64,000 nt of DNA. Source: Planococcus halotolerans (GTDB lineage: Bacteria > Bacillota > Bacilli > Bacillales_A > Planococcaceae). A model generated the notes under the pieces. The model was given only the letters and a program-made list of their open reading frames with translations, did no database searches and had not been told where the DNA came from. Each line of letters begins with the position of its first letter. The first letter of the stretch is position 1. The DNA is taken from contig NZ_QLZR01000001.1 in NCBI RefSeq assembly GCF_003289955.1, forward strand, positions 558,001-622,000, written 5' to 3'. Made by a program: the position numbers and the translations under genes. Below are positions 8,723-18,400 of this stretch, piece after piece.

Positions 8723-9070
8723 GTGAACCTCTCCCCACAGGCTTTATTTGCACTGATTTGCAGCTGAAATAATCTCTATTATCAATGTCTCTAGGCCAAG
8801 ACAATAACAATATTATACAAATTGGAATATCTATCTATTAGTATAATGTCTCAAGAATACACAAAATCAAAGGAAAAAGTCCATCTTTTCAAACGATAAT
8901 ATTATTACAGTTTGATGACTGGAACACAGTCATACCAAACGATTATTGCTTGATTCTGCAAAATCGCCGAATAGGCGAAGAAACCGGTTTTATCAAGCTA
9001 TCCGCGTTTAGCTCTTTGTTCAGGTGGAAAGCACTTATTGATGATGTCTTTTTGCTGAAGGGGTAATTCT
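8723..9070. other. intergenic region between divergent nitrilase and BCCT genes
   Basis: This 348-bp stretch must hold two divergent promoters, but I found no convincing -35/-10 pair with good spacing on either strand. It contains a hairpin at about 8910-8940 (GTTTG and TGACTG arms around GAACA) flanked by near-identical AAACGATAAT (8891) and AAACGATTAT (8937) direct repeats, which could be a regulatory site for the betaine carrier. Confidence 0.35.
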
Positions 9071-10555
9071 ATGCGGGACAAACACATCGGCTTTGTGTTT
9101 TATGTATCATTCATTATAGTCATCGCCCTGGTGCTGGCTGGCGTTTTCATGCCGGAAACTCTTCAGGCATGGAGCAGTACAGCGCTTTCGTGGGTGCAAA
9201 GAAGCTTTAGCTGGTTCTACATGCTGGTGACGACGTTTTTCGTCGTTATGGCGCTATTCCTCGGATTTGGGCCTTACCGGAAAATGCGGCTTGGCAAACC
9301 GGATGAGGAGCCTGAGTATTCGTTCTATACCTGGATCGGTTTGATCTTTGCGGGCGGCATGGGTGTCGGCCTTGTTTTTTATGGTACTGCCGAACCCATT
9401 CTCCATTACATCAATCCACCGCCCGGGACAGAAGCGGAAACCGCAGAAGCGGCAAGAACTTCCCTGCAGTACAGTGCGTTCCACTGGGCGCTTCAGCCAT
9501 GGGCCATCTATGCTACAGTCGGGCTGGCGATTGCCTTCATCAAATTTCGCGAAGGCTATCCAGTGTTGCTCAGTCAGGCTTTTCGTCCCTTAATCGGCGA
9601 CCGGGTTGATGGGCTGGCAGGAAAAGTCATCAACATTGTCGCGGTCATCACAACAGCTATCGGGGTTGCCACCACTTTCGGCTTGAGTGCACTGCAGGTC
9701 AGCGGCGGCATATCCGAAGTGTTTCCTGTCCCCAATTCAACAGCCACCCAGCTGATCATCATCGCTGTCATTTCAGTGCTCTTCATGATTTCTGCATTAT
9801 CAGGCGTCAATAAAGGCATCCGGTATTTAAGCATGATCAACTTGGCCGTCGCGGGTCTGTTACTGCTCGCCGTCCTCGTTCTCGGACCGACGGCGTTTCT
9901 ATTTGAAAGTTTCACGACGGCTATCGGCAGTTATTTGGGCAATTACCTCGAACTCAGTCTGACGCTGGCTCCGTATTCTGATGAAAACTGGTTCGGCGAA
10001 TGGACCATTTTTTTCTGGGCATGGGGCATTTCATGGGCGCCTTATGTCGGCACATTCATCGCGCGGGTATCACGCGGGCGGACCATCCAGGAATTTATCA
10101 TCGGCGTGCTTGCTGTGCCTTCCCTCCTCGGCATTCTATGGTTTACGGTATTCGGCGGCACAGCGATGGATATGCAAATGAACGGCGTTGCTGACATTGC
10201 CGGTCCAAGCCAGGAAAATCAGGAGCTTGCCTTATTCCTGATGCTCCAGAACCTGCCTGGCGGATTAATATTGAGTGTCATGGCCCTTTTGCTGATCATC
10301 ATTTTCTTCATCACTTCCGCTGATTCGGCCAGCTATGTGCTCAGCACCTTGACATCCAGCGGAGCCATTACACCGGGCAAAACTGTCCGTTTGGCTTGGG
10401 GTCTATTAATTGCCGCCACTGCAGCGGCCTTGCTCCTGAGCGGCGGGCTCCAGGCGCTGCGTTCCATCGCCATCATCGCTGCGCTGCCGTTTTCTATAAT
10501 TATTGTTGTCATGGCCTTTTCACTCCTCAAAGGATTGAGGCGAGATAAGCAATAG
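9071..10555 (+). CDS. BCCT-family betaine/carnitine/choline transporter
   Basis: A 494-residue, twelve-helix secondary transporter of the betaine-carnitine-choline family, close to OpuD/BetL carriers. The glycine-rich GGMGVGLVFYGTAEP stretch that shapes the substrate site and the family signature WAWGISWAPYVGTFIARVSRGR are present. The C-terminal tail after the last helix is very short, so strong tail-based osmosensing like that of BetP is not expected. It has a clear AAGGGG ribosome binding site and is monocistronic. With OpuA next door, this segment is an osmoprotectant uptake locus. Glycine betaine is the likely substrate; choline or carnitine cannot be excluded. Confidence 0.9.
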   Translation: MRDKHIGFVFYVSFIIVIALVLAGVFMPETLQAWSSTALSWVQRSFSWFYMLVTTFFVVMALFLGFGPYRKMRLGKPDEEPEYSFYTWIGLIFAGGMGVGLVFYGTAEPILHYINPPPGTEAETAEAARTSLQYSAFHWALQPWAIYATVGLAIAFIKFREGYPVLLSQAFRPLIGDRVDGLAGKVINIVAVITTAIGVATTFGLSALQVSGGISEVFPVPNSTATQLIIIAVISVLFMISALSGVNKGIRYLSMINLAVAGLLLLAVLVLGPTAFLFESFTTAIGSYLGNYLELSLTLAPYSDENWFGEWTIFFWAWGISWAPYVGTFIARVSRGRTIQEFIIGVLAVPSLLGILWFTVFGGTAMDMQMNGVADIAGPSQENQELALFLMLQNLPGGLILSVMALLLIIIFFITSADSASYVLSTLTSSGAITPGKTVRLAWGLLIAATAAALLLSGGLQALRSIAIIAALPFSIIIVVMAFSLLKGLRRDKQ

Positions 10556-10567
10556 TCCGAATGAAAA

Positions 10568-10606
10568 AGCTGTTCTCCTGTAAATAAGGAGAACAGCTTC
10601 TTTATT
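10568..10606. terminator. bidirectional terminator between convergent genes
   Basis: A 12-bp perfect stem AGCTGTTCTCCT/AGGAGAACAGCT with T-rich flanks on both strands, placed between the convergent BCCT and FAH-family genes. Confidence 0.88.
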
Positions 10607-11465
10607 GATTCTTCAAATCCTCCACCGGGTTCACCAATGTCTCAAATCCGTCAATGCGGCATTCCACTACATCGCCGTCCCGGATGACGACCGCTCCCGG
10701 TGTGCCGGTCGAGATGATGTCACCCGGAAGCAGCGTCATGACTTTTGAATGGAAAGAAATGAGGTGCTGCGGCTGGAAAGTCATATTCGACACCAGATTG
10801 TCGCGGTGGATTTCACCGTTGATTACCGTAGCTACCTTTAAGTCAAGTACGTCCTCCACTTCATCCGCTGTCAGGAGCTGCGGACCGAAACTGAAGAAGG
10901 TGTCGAAACTTTTCGCGCGTGTCAGGTAACGCGGATTTTTCTGCAGAATGTCTTCAGCCGTCATGTCAATGATGGTTGTGTAGCCGGCGATGACGCTGAG
11001 CGCGTCTTGCTCTTCGACGTCCTTGCACATTTTCCCGATGACAATGCCGAGTTCTGATTCTGCTGTCGTGCGCTCGGATTGCAGCGGCACCTGGATGGTG
11101 TCACCCGGTCCGATGATCGTCGTATCGGGTTTCATGAAACTGGCAGGTTCCGTGTTCGGTGACACTTCGCTGAGGTCGGCAGCATGCTCGACGTAATTCA
11201 GCCCGATGCCCCAGATTTTGCGCGGATGGCGGTAAAGCGGGCCGAACTCTACATCGTGAACTGCCAGTTTATCGAGCGTTTCTTCACCTTGTTCGGCAAA
11301 CCATTCTTTGAATGGCTCCAGTTGCTCAAGCGGCAATAGATTGAAAAGTTCCGTCGGCCACTGCTGGCCGAACTCTTTATTGATGGCTTCGACTGGAATC
11401 ATTCCAACTGCTGCGACGACAGCAGCTGTCTCTTTTCCGTTCAGTTGAATTGTTGCTAAACGCAT
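10602..11465 (-). CDS. fumarylacetoacetate hydrolase (FAH) family protein
   Basis: A 287-residue protein whose C-terminal two thirds form the FAH fold. The metal-binding carboxylates are in ESELG (E136, E138) and D167 (IDMTAED), with the conserved STGTPG stretch near the end. Family members hydrolyse or decarboxylate beta-diketo acids such as fumarylpyruvate or oxaloacetate in aromatic or sugar-acid breakdown. It lies 75 bp downstream of a short-chain dehydrogenase gene on the same strand, with a GC-rich hairpin between them. The substrate is not predictable. Confidence 0.85.
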   Translation of the reverse strand: MRLATIQLNGKETAAVVAAVGMIPVEAINKEFGQQWPTELFNLLPLEQLEPFKEWFAEQGEETLDKLAVHDVEFGPLYRHPRKIWGIGLNYVEHAADLSEVSPNTEPASFMKPDTTIIGPGDTIQVPLQSERTTAESELGIVIGKMCKDVEEQDALSVIAGYTTIIDMTAEDILQKNPRYLTRAKSFDTFFSFGPQLLTADEVEDVLDLKVATVINGEIHRDNLVSNMTFQPQHLISFHSKVMTLLPGDIISTGTPGAVVIRDGDVVECRIDGFETLVNPVEDLKNQ

Positions 11466-11503
11466 ATATATCTACCCTTTCGTAACGTTAGTCTATGTAT
11501 TGA

Positions 11504-11531
11504 AACCGCCGCCCAGACAAGGACGGCGGTT
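11504..11531 (-). terminator. intercistronic hairpin between SDR and FAH genes
   Basis: AACCGCCG and CGGCGGTT form an 8-bp GC-rich stem around 12 nt, followed on the minus strand by TTCAATA. The short T-run suggests a partial terminator or an mRNA-stabilising element. Confidence 0.5.
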
Positions 11532-11540
11532 CCTGTTTCC

Positions 11541-12281
11541 TTATTGTGCAGTATAGCCGCCGTCCACGAGGATGGTCGCACCGGTCATGAAATCATTTTC
11601 GCTGAGGAAAATGATGGCGTGGGCTATTTCATCCGCACGGCCAAGACGTCCGATCGGATGCTTGCCGACAAGCTGGTCGTAGAATTCCGGTCCGAGCGCA
11701 TCGCGGCTGACCATGCCGGATTCCACATAGCCCGGCGCCACTGCGTTGACACGGATATTCTTATCGGCATATTGAAGAGCCAATGATTTTGTCATCAGAT
11801 TGACGGCGCCTTTCGATGCGTTATAGGCAAACGCACCCGCTTCCCCGACACTGCCGAGAATGGATGCAGTATTGACGATGACACCGCCCCCGTTATTCAT
11901 CATATGGCGAATTGCATGTTTCGCGCCGAAGAACACGCCATCCTGATTTACGGAAATAACTTTATGGTAATCTTCGTAACTCAGCTCATGAGTCTCACTA
12001 AGGGCACCGATTCCTGCATTATTGACCAGAATATCGATTGTGCCGAATGTATCAACAGCAAACTGAATCATGTTCTGGACTGATTCTTCGCTCGCAACAT
12101 CGACTTGGACAAACTCCACTTCGCCGCTGCTTTTCAAATTTTCAGCTTCCTGCTTGCCGCCTTCTTCATTGAAGTCAGCGATTACAACTTTCGCACCTTT
12201 TTCCAGATATGCTTTTGCTGCGGCAAGCCCGATTCCTGAAGCTCCGCCTGTCACTACTGCCACTTTCCCTGCTAAATCCAT
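11541..12281 (-). CDS. short-chain dehydrogenase/reductase
   Basis: A 246-residue classical SDR. It has the cofactor motif TGGASGIG (11-18), the NNAG motif (87-90) and the catalytic S140, Y153 and K157 (YNASK). The D36 at the end of the second strand (VVIADFN) favours NAD(H) over NADP(H). It precedes the FAH-family gene and may be cotranscribed with it, which would fit oxidation of a hydroxy compound before hydrolysis, but the substrate is unknown. Length and motifs are normal for the family (FabG/glucose dehydrogenase-like). Confidence 0.88.
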   Translation of the reverse strand: MDLAGKVAVVTGGASGIGLAAAKAYLEKGAKVVIADFNEEGGKQEAENLKSSGEVEFVQVDVASEESVQNMIQFAVDTFGTIDILVNNAGIGALSETHELSYEDYHKVISVNQDGVFFGAKHAIRHMMNNGGGVIVNTASILGSVGEAGAFAYNASKGAVNLMTKSLALQYADKNIRVNAVAPGYVESGMVSRDALGPEFYDQLVGKHPIGRLGRADEIAHAIIFLSENDFMTGATILVDGGYTAQ

Positions 12282-12434
12282 GTGCGTGTCCTCCTTTATA
12301 TTGATAGTTCCACCCTCTATATTATCGAAATAATGAATTTATTCATATTAAAAGCACTTGTCGCTCATCTAACAAAGTCCTTCCCGATTTTCGATTGGAC
12401 CGAAAGTGTCTAAGGAATAAAACTTTAAGCGCAT

Positions 12435-12460
12435 AAAAAAAGGACCTCGTTAAAGGCCCT
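12435..12460 (-). terminator. terminator of the DUF2512 gene
   Basis: On the minus strand AGGGCCT/AGGTCCT (one G-U pair) around a 6-nt loop is followed by six T residues, just after the stop at 12469. Confidence 0.8.
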
Positions 12461-12468
12461 TCTCTGAA

Positions 12469-12900
12469 TTAATGGTTGTTATGTGTTGCATGGTTATGTT
12501 TTTCAGGGAAAACGTTCTTGTCCAAGTATTTATGGAAGAACCATTCTCCTGCACCGATCACCAATGCAGAAATGATGGAAGCTTGGATGAGATCTGGAGT
12601 TTCTTCTAGCAATACTTCTCCCATCAACCAAATGACTAGGAAAGACAGGACAATATCTGACACTGTCGCCATTGCATTGCGTTTCGTATGATCGTCATCA
12701 CGGTCTGCTCGATTGCGGTCGTCACGGTCCCCGGTTTTACGGAAAATCATCAGATCCCCCAGTGCGTAAGCTACCAGCGTCAAAACTGCGCTGATTAACA
12801 ACGTATCACCGAACTCAACATCATAAATCAATGTCAGGATAACCAGAAGGACAACAGCAATCATGACAAACTTAATAATAAGTGCTTTTAAATGATTCAT
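12469..12900 (-). CDS. DUF2512 family membrane protein (YndM-like)
   Basis: A 143-residue integral membrane protein with about four hydrophobic helices, in the layout of the DUF2512 family (Bacillus YndM). Two N-terminal helices are followed by a strongly charged cytoplasmic segment (KTGDRDDRNRADRDDDHTKR, about residues 55-74), two more helices and a His/Asn-rich tail. Function is unknown. The charged segment looks longer than I would expect for YndM. The gene is monocistronic with its own terminator and a GGAGG-type ribosome binding site. Confidence 0.75.
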   Translation of the reverse strand: MNHLKALIIKFVMIAVVLLVILTLIYDVEFGDTLLISAVLTLVAYALGDLMIFRKTGDRDDRNRADRDDDHTKRNAMATVSDIVLSFLVIWLMGEVLLEETPDLIQASIISALVIGAGEWFFHKYLDKNVFPEKHNHATHNNH

Positions 12901-13005
12901 CTTTTTTCCTCCTCTTTATTTTTTGTACACTCTACTTATACCCATTGTTTGGCGCTCTAATCCCTTTACCTGATTTTTTGTATAATTTTTTCATTCATTA
13001 GCACT

Positions 13006-13060
13006 AATCTCTTTTAACCTAAAAGGGATTCCTGCATACTTAATAGCAGGAACTTTTCTT
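13006..13060 (+). promoter_or_regulatory. mutually exclusive hairpins upstream of a hypothetical gene
   Basis: AATCTCTTTT (13006-13015) can pair with AAAAGGGATT (13021-13030). The same AAAAG segment and TTCCTGC can instead pair with GCAGGAA and CTTTT (13046-13057), which ends in a T-rich run. The two structures share bases 13021-13030, like an attenuator. A TATAAT hexamer lies at 12981-12986 but lacks a convincing -35 box. Confidence 0.35.
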
Positions 13061-13118
13061 CATCAACACCTGAAATTTAATTCCACAGAAGATTTTATAA
13101 GAGAAAAGGATGATCCGC

Positions 13119-13430
13119 ATGTCACCAGTGTCCGGTAAAAGCGAGAATAGATTAAAGCATGCTTTGGAAGCGAGAGGCCTCGATAATAAATACAGCGCTG
13201 TAAAACTGATTATGGATACCTCTCTTTACTCGGTATACCTCCTCTCAGAGAATGAAAAACCCAAGGCAGAGGATAAGATATTACTGATTGAACATCTTCC
13301 TGCACAAGAATCTTCGGCACATTTATTGCCGGTAAGATTCAAAAAAACTTCATCGAAGAAAGAAACAATGCAAGAAATCGTTGCCGCTGTTAATGCTCAT
13401 TTTGCCCAAAATGAGCATTACCTCAGCTGA
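13119..13430 (+). CDS. hypothetical protein, about 103 residues
   Basis: I do not recognise this protein. It is soluble, begins MSPVSGKSENRLKHALEARG, is mixed alpha/beta in character and has a lysine-rich FKKTSSKKE segment. I place the start at the second ATG (13119) because AAAAGG lies 9 bp upstream of it and directly abuts the first ATG (13110). The last dozen codons contain a perfect 13-bp inverted repeat. The gene stands alone between a divergent DUF2512 gene and a K+ channel gene. Confidence 0.6.
   Translation: MSPVSGKSENRLKHALEARGLDNKYSAVKLIMDTSLYSVYLLSENEKPKAEDKILLIEHLPAQESSAHLLPVRFKKTSSKKETMQEIVAAVNAHFAQNEHYLS
13391..13420. repeat. perfect 13-bp inverted repeat inside the 3' end of a CDS
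   Basis: TAATGCTCATTTT and AAAATGAGCATTA flank a 4-nt GCCC loop. The hairpin spans the codons just before the stop and is not followed by a T-run, so it is not an ordinary terminator. Confidence 0.75.
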
Positions 13431-13588
13431 CCCGTTCCGATATTCATTCTTTGCTGTTTTATAAATATGAGCAGAAAACGGCTGCCTTTTTCATCCCTCG
13501 TCAGATGAAAGCACCGCTTCTCGAAAACTGTGCAGCCATCGGCAAAATTTCGTAGTGTATACTATCAGTAAAAAGGAGGGATTCTGAA

Positions 13589-14371
13589 TTGATCATACTT
13601 CGCCGGCTCTATCTGCAGGCGACAAGCCTGTCCTGGCTGATACTCACCGTAAGCACACTGATTCTGATTGCATTCAGTGCCATTATACTGCCAGCCATTG
13701 AGCCTTCAACTTTCACCAGCTATGCGGATTCGTTATGGTTCACCATGACGACGATCCTGACAGTCGGCTACGGTGACCTGTACCCTTCCACTTACGGCGG
13801 AAGAATCTTCACGGTTTTTTTCTTATACATAATCGGCATCGGGCTGTTCGCCTCGTTCATCGGAAAGGCGTTCGAAAGTCTGAGCTTGCACAAAAGACGG
13901 GAAGAAAGAGGTGAGCTGATGTACAAAGGAAAAAATCACATTGTCATTATCGACTGGTCGCATAAAGCTGAAAATGCGATTGCCGAAATTTTAAAGCAGG
14001 ATGAACAAACTGAAATCGTGGTAATCGATCGGCTGGAAAAAGCGAAAGAAGTTCATCCAAGAATCCATTATGTCAAAGGCAATGCCACGCACGGAGACGT
14101 GCTGCGGCAGGCAAATGTCCAACAGGCGAAAGCGGTATTGATCTTTGCTGATGACCGGATCGAGGACCAGATGCTGACAGACGGGAAATCGCTCCTGATT
14201 GCAACAGCGGTGGAACGGATGTCGCCGGATGTCTATACGACTGTGGAAGTTGAACGGGAGGAACATCTTCCGAATTTCTCGCATGTTAAAGTCGATAAAT
14301 TCATCATGTCCAACGGTACAATCGCGAAAATGGCCGTAAACTCCATTTTTGCCGAAACGAAAGCAACATAA
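13589..14371 (+). CDS. potassium channel with RCK/TrkA-N domain (YugO-like)
   Basis: A 260-residue two-helix K+ channel subunit: transmembrane helix 1, pore loop with the selectivity filter TVGYGD (58-63), transmembrane helix 2 (about 75-95), then a cytosolic RCK domain. The RCK nucleotide-binding loop reads VIIDWSHKAE rather than the usual glycine-rich GxGxxG, as in YugO-type channels, and the acidic turn and GNATHGDVL motif follow. The start is TTG, chosen because AAAGGAGGG precedes it by 8 bp. YugO of Bacillus mediates K+ release in biofilm signalling; equivalence here is inference. Confidence 0.88.
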   Translation: MIILRRLYLQATSLSWLILTVSTLILIAFSAIILPAIEPSTFTSYADSLWFTMTTILTVGYGDLYPSTYGGRIFTVFFLYIIGIGLFASFIGKAFESLSLHKRREERGELMYKGKNHIVIIDWSHKAENAIAEILKQDEQTEIVVIDRLEKAKEVHPRIHYVKGNATHGDVLRQANVQQAKAVLIFADDRIEDQMLTDGKSLLIATAVERMSPDVYTTVEVEREEHLPNFSHVKVDKFIMSNGTIAKMAVNSIFAETKAT

Positions 14372-14424
14372 AAAAGAACTCTGAGTGCAGCCACTTTCTA
14401 CGGCTTCATTCAGAGTTCTTTTTT
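14371..14424. terminator. bidirectional terminator
   Basis: AAAAAGAACTCTGA pairs with TCAGAGTTCTTTTTT around a 25-nt loop, between the convergent channel gene and GAF-STAS gene. Confidence 0.85.
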
Positions 14425-14434
14425 ATCTCGTTGG

Positions 14435-15295
14435 TCAGGATTCAATTTTCTTCGTTAAGACAAAGCCCATCTGCTCAATGGCGATCTTCAGTGTCGCTTC
14501 CATTCTTTCGCCTTTCAGCGAATGGGCGAAATGCGGCACATTCAATGCGATGGATGGTGTAATTCCTGTAATGACCGGAGTAACGCCCATGACTTTCAAG
14601 GTTTTCACCAAATCCAGCAAAGGCTGTTCAATCTGCTGATCGATTTGAGTGATTCCCGAGAAGTCGATTATCAGAATATCCAGTCCCCGGCCTGCTTTAT
14701 TGACTACATCGTTAACCATTTGCATGGCGCGTGTAACGGTAATGTGGCCGATGATTGGCAAAATGGAGATGTCATCTGTCAGCGGCACAAGCGGTGAGGA
14801 AAGTTTCTGGATTTCCTTCTGGGCTGTCTCCAGCTCCAGAATATAAGTCAGCAGCGAAGACATCATCTCGAACATTTCCTGATCTTCCGGCGTGAAGTCA
14901 TAGGGATGCTTATCCAAACCGCAAATGGTGCCGTAAACTTTCCCGTTTTCATAATAAATCGGGATGCCCATGAAAGAACCATTATCGAAATCGGATGCAA
15001 TTTCAAGAGTTTGAGCACTTTTATCCTTGGAAATGTCAGCTATCTTAAGCGCTTCCTGGCCATGTTGGATCGACAGGTTGCAAAAAGTCTGGTCCAAAGG
15101 CGACTCACTGCCTTCTTTGACCAACTCATCGTTTCTATTAAAAGCTTTCGTAATGGTATTGGTTTCACCGTCATTTCTCGCGATGAACAGAGTATTTATA
15201 TTCATACGGCCACTTAACATTTTGAGCACCTGGTTGGCTGCTTCATTGAAATTTTCGAATTGCCGGGACGGGCCCGCAGTTGACTGTTCCATCAT
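14435..15295 (-). CDS. GAF-STAS sensor protein (RsbR-like)
   Basis: A 286-residue cytosolic protein with an N-terminal GAF sensor domain (about 15-155), a short coiled linker, and a C-terminal STAS domain (about 165-280) that begins with the RsbR-like PLTDDISILPIIGHI stretch and contains the IIDFSGI turn. RsbR paralogues form the stressosome that feeds the sigma-B pathway, with phosphorylatable Ser/Thr in the STAS domain. No rsb partner gene is adjacent, so membership of a stressosome is inference. A leading ATG-ATG pair makes the exact start uncertain by one codon. Confidence 0.78.
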   Translation of the reverse strand: MMEQSTAGPSRQFENFNEAANQVLKMLSGRMNINTLFIARNDGETNTITKAFNRNDELVKEGSESPLDQTFCNLSIQHGQEALKIADISKDKSAQTLEIASDFDNGSFMGIPIYYENGKVYGTICGLDKHPYDFTPEDQEMFEMMSSLLTYILELETAQKEIQKLSSPLVPLTDDISILPIIGHITVTRAMQMVNDVVNKAGRGLDILIIDFSGITQIDQQIEQPLLDLVKTLKVMGVTPVITGITPSIALNVPHFAHSLKGERMEATLKIAIEQMGFVLTKKIES

Positions 15296-15451
15296 ATTCC
15301 TCCATTTTCGGGAGTGTACCTGCTCTATATTGCTACACTTTTACTTATTATAATCTTTAGACATCAACTATAATGATACCCTTTAATAGTAAAGTATAAC
15401 CTTTGCATACCATTAATGCTTACTGCCGCTCCTGATTTCGGACAGATTCTT

Positions 15452-16108
15452 TTACAACGGCCGGTTCTGGTTTGATACAGCTTCGGAAATCGGCGTTTCC
15501 CCCTCCGTCAATTCAAGGATCAGCTTTGTTGTTTCCGGATTATGGAGCAGTTCGGCAAGCACGCCCGCCACATCATCCCGTGAAACTTCTCCGTACGGAA
15601 TGGCCAGGCCAAGTTCGACTCCTCCTGTCCCGGGTTCATCTGTCAGCGTACCCGGTCGAAGAATCGTCCAATCGAGTGAGGATTTCGCCAGCTCGACATC
15701 TGCCTGCCGCTTCACTTTCATATAGAATTCGAAGCTCTCCGGCATGCCCATGCCGCGTCCCGCATCCGGAAATGCCGACACAAGCAGGAAGCGTTTTACT
15801 CCCGCCTCTTCCGCTGCCGCAATCATTTTACTGAGGCCGTTACCATCGATGGCCTGGGTTAGATCGGTACCCGCTCCGCCGGCTCCTGCCGTAAACACGA
15901 CTGCGTCCATCCCTTTAAGCAACGACACATATTCAGCCGTATCAGTCTTGATCAAATCAGCCAGCACTGTCTTCATTCCCAGCTTTTCCAGCTCTTCTGC
16001 CTGCTCTTCCTTGCGAATAAAACCAAAAGCTTCGTCGCCCCGTTGTGCCAGCATTTGCCCCAAGCGAGTCCCGACTTTTCCGTTTGCTCCAATAATTGCT
16101 GTTTTCAT
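15452..16108 (-). CDS. atypical SDR, NAD(P)-binding protein (YhfK-like)
   Basis: A 218-residue Rossmann protein with the atypical-SDR nucleotide motif GANGKVG (8-14), the segment DAVVFTAGAG and the WTILRPGTLTDEPGTG region shared with YhfK/SDR_a5 proteins. It lacks the classical YxxxK pair in the standard place and often lacks known activity; roles in NAD(P)-dependent reduction or sensing are proposed for the family. It is monocistronic and ends convergently with nothing nearby. The substrate is unknown. Confidence 0.8.
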   Translation of the reverse strand: MKTAIIGANGKVGTRLGQMLAQRGDEAFGFIRKEEQAEELEKLGMKTVLADLIKTDTAEYVSLLKGMDAVVFTAGAGGAGTDLTQAIDGNGLSKMIAAAEEAGVKRFLLVSAFPDAGRGMGMPESFEFYMKVKRQADVELAKSSLDWTILRPGTLTDEPGTGGVELGLAIPYGEVSRDDVAGVLAELLHNPETTKLILELTEGETPISEAVSNQNRPL

Positions 16109-16250
16109 GGCGCTCTCTCCTTCTTTCCATTAATTTGCTGAATGCCTTTATTCGGATGTTCCTTATTCTAATCATACCGAAATTTTCAAGTCAAAAGAAA
16201 GAGCTTCAGTAGCTGCCCGGGCGTTTGCAGAAATGAGTCATTTTATTTTA

Positions 16251-16262
16251 TTGCATTTGCAA
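16251..16262. promoter_or_regulatory. candidate MarR operator upstream of marR-paiAB
   Basis: TTGCATTTGCAA is an inverted repeat TTGCA-TT-TGCAA lying in the spacer of a putative promoter whose -10 box is TATAGT (16269-16274). The position fits autorepression by the adjacent MarR protein. Confidence 0.45.
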
Positions 16263-16312
16263 CAAATATATAGTAAGTTCTATTTATACTAAAAATCCGG
16301 AGGCTGCCCCTA

Positions 16313-17292
<980 letters not shown>

Positions 17293-17319
17293 TGCTTTTA
17301 TACCGAAAGGCGGGCAATT

Positions 17320-17940
17320 ATGTATATTCCAAAGTTTTATAAAGTTACAGATGTAGAGGAAATTCGGGAATTTGTGCAGCACCATTCGTTCGGCACACTG
17401 GTCACGACGAGAAAAGGCAGGCCCATTGCGACCCACCTGCCGTTGCAGCTGGTGAAAGAAGAGGAAGACTATTATATAACCGGCCACATGGCGTACGGAA
17501 ATCCCCAGTGGCGAACATTTGAGGCGAGCGAAGAAATACTCATCATGTTCCAGGGGCCGCATTCCTATATCTCTTCTTCCTGGTACGAGCAGGAAAACGT
17601 TCCGACATGGAACTACCAGGCTGTCCATATATACGGCGCTGCTCAAATTCTGGATGAAGAAGAATTGAAGCAGGATCTGACGAAGCTGATGAAGAAATAC
17701 GAGCAACACCGTGCGGATCCTGTTCTATGGGACAAGTTGTCCCCATCTTTACTCGATAAAGAAATAAAAGGCATCGTCGGCTTTAAGGTGAAAGTGAACG
17801 AGATCCAGGCAGCCTATAAGATGAGCCAGAACCGCAGCGATACGGATTACCGCAATATCATCGAGCAATTGCGGAAGGAAGGGAATCCTGATTCCAGCCG
17901 GATGGCGGATGAGATGGAAAAGAGAATGGAAAAAATTTGA
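17320..17940 (+). CDS. paiB: FMN-binding protein PaiB
   Basis: A 206-residue flavin-reductase-like split-barrel protein of the PaiB family, with the N-terminal FGTLVTTRKGRPIATHLP, the central GPHSYISSSWYEQENVPTWNY motif and GFKVKVNEIQAAYKMSQN near the end. PaiB is known in Bacillus as a negative regulator of protease synthesis and sporulation working with PaiA; the biochemical activity is not settled. It follows paiA by 27 bp and is closed by a strong terminator. Confidence 0.9.
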   Translation: MYIPKFYKVTDVEEIREFVQHHSFGTLVTTRKGRPIATHLPLQLVKEEEDYYITGHMAYGNPQWRTFEASEEILIMFQGPHSYISSSWYEQENVPTWNYQAVHIYGAAQILDEEELKQDLTKLMKKYEQHRADPVLWDKLSPSLLDKEIKGIVGFKVKVNEIQAAYKMSQNRSDTDYRNIIEQLRKEGNPDSSRMADEMEKRMEKI

Positions 17941-17976
17941 TCCCTACTTCTTACCGCAATATATAGATGCTCTACT

Positions 17977-18018
17977 AAAAAGGTTCAAGTCTGAAGATTT
18001 TCAGACTTGAACCTTTTT
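17977..18018 (+). terminator. rho-independent terminator of marR-paiAB
   Basis: A stem of about 18 bp, AAAAGGTTCAAGTCTGAA pairing with TTCAGACTTGAACCTTTT, with a very short loop and a T-run on the plus strand. Confidence 0.92.
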
Positions 18019-18400
18019 TAAAAGTTACTAACATTTTTTCCTTTAAATAATTCACGCCATTTACGCGGTCAGATTTTCAAAGAAACTGCATAATCTCCAC
18101 TTATTTATTTCTTCAATATTCCAGTTAATATATTTACTCCAAAAATAAAAACCAAGTAAAAAGAACTACTATTTTTTTATATTATGAATTCTCCCCATAA
18201 AAAAAGGACAGGAAATCAAATTAAAAAGATTATTGTCTAAAGATTTACAATAAAAATAGACTATCTATCTATATTTCAAAATAATTTTTAAAGTTATAAT
18301 TACCTAACAATTATGAAAAACTGTTCGCTTCTCAATATAATACTATTTTTTTAATATATATTTTCGGCTTTCTTCATATTCAAATAAGGAGATAAGAATT
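18019..18400. other. AT-rich intergenic stretch without recognised features
   Basis: About 380 bp of markedly AT-rich DNA between the paiAB terminator and an orphan gene. I see no reading frame with a ribosome binding site, no clear promoter and no repeat. The composition contrasts with the flanking genes and continues to about 19150. Confidence 0.5.

Noticed and set aside
9001..9060. Sigma-B-type promoter before the BCCT gene
   Set aside because: GTTTAG occurs but no GGGTAT-like -10 box lies 12-15 bp downstream.
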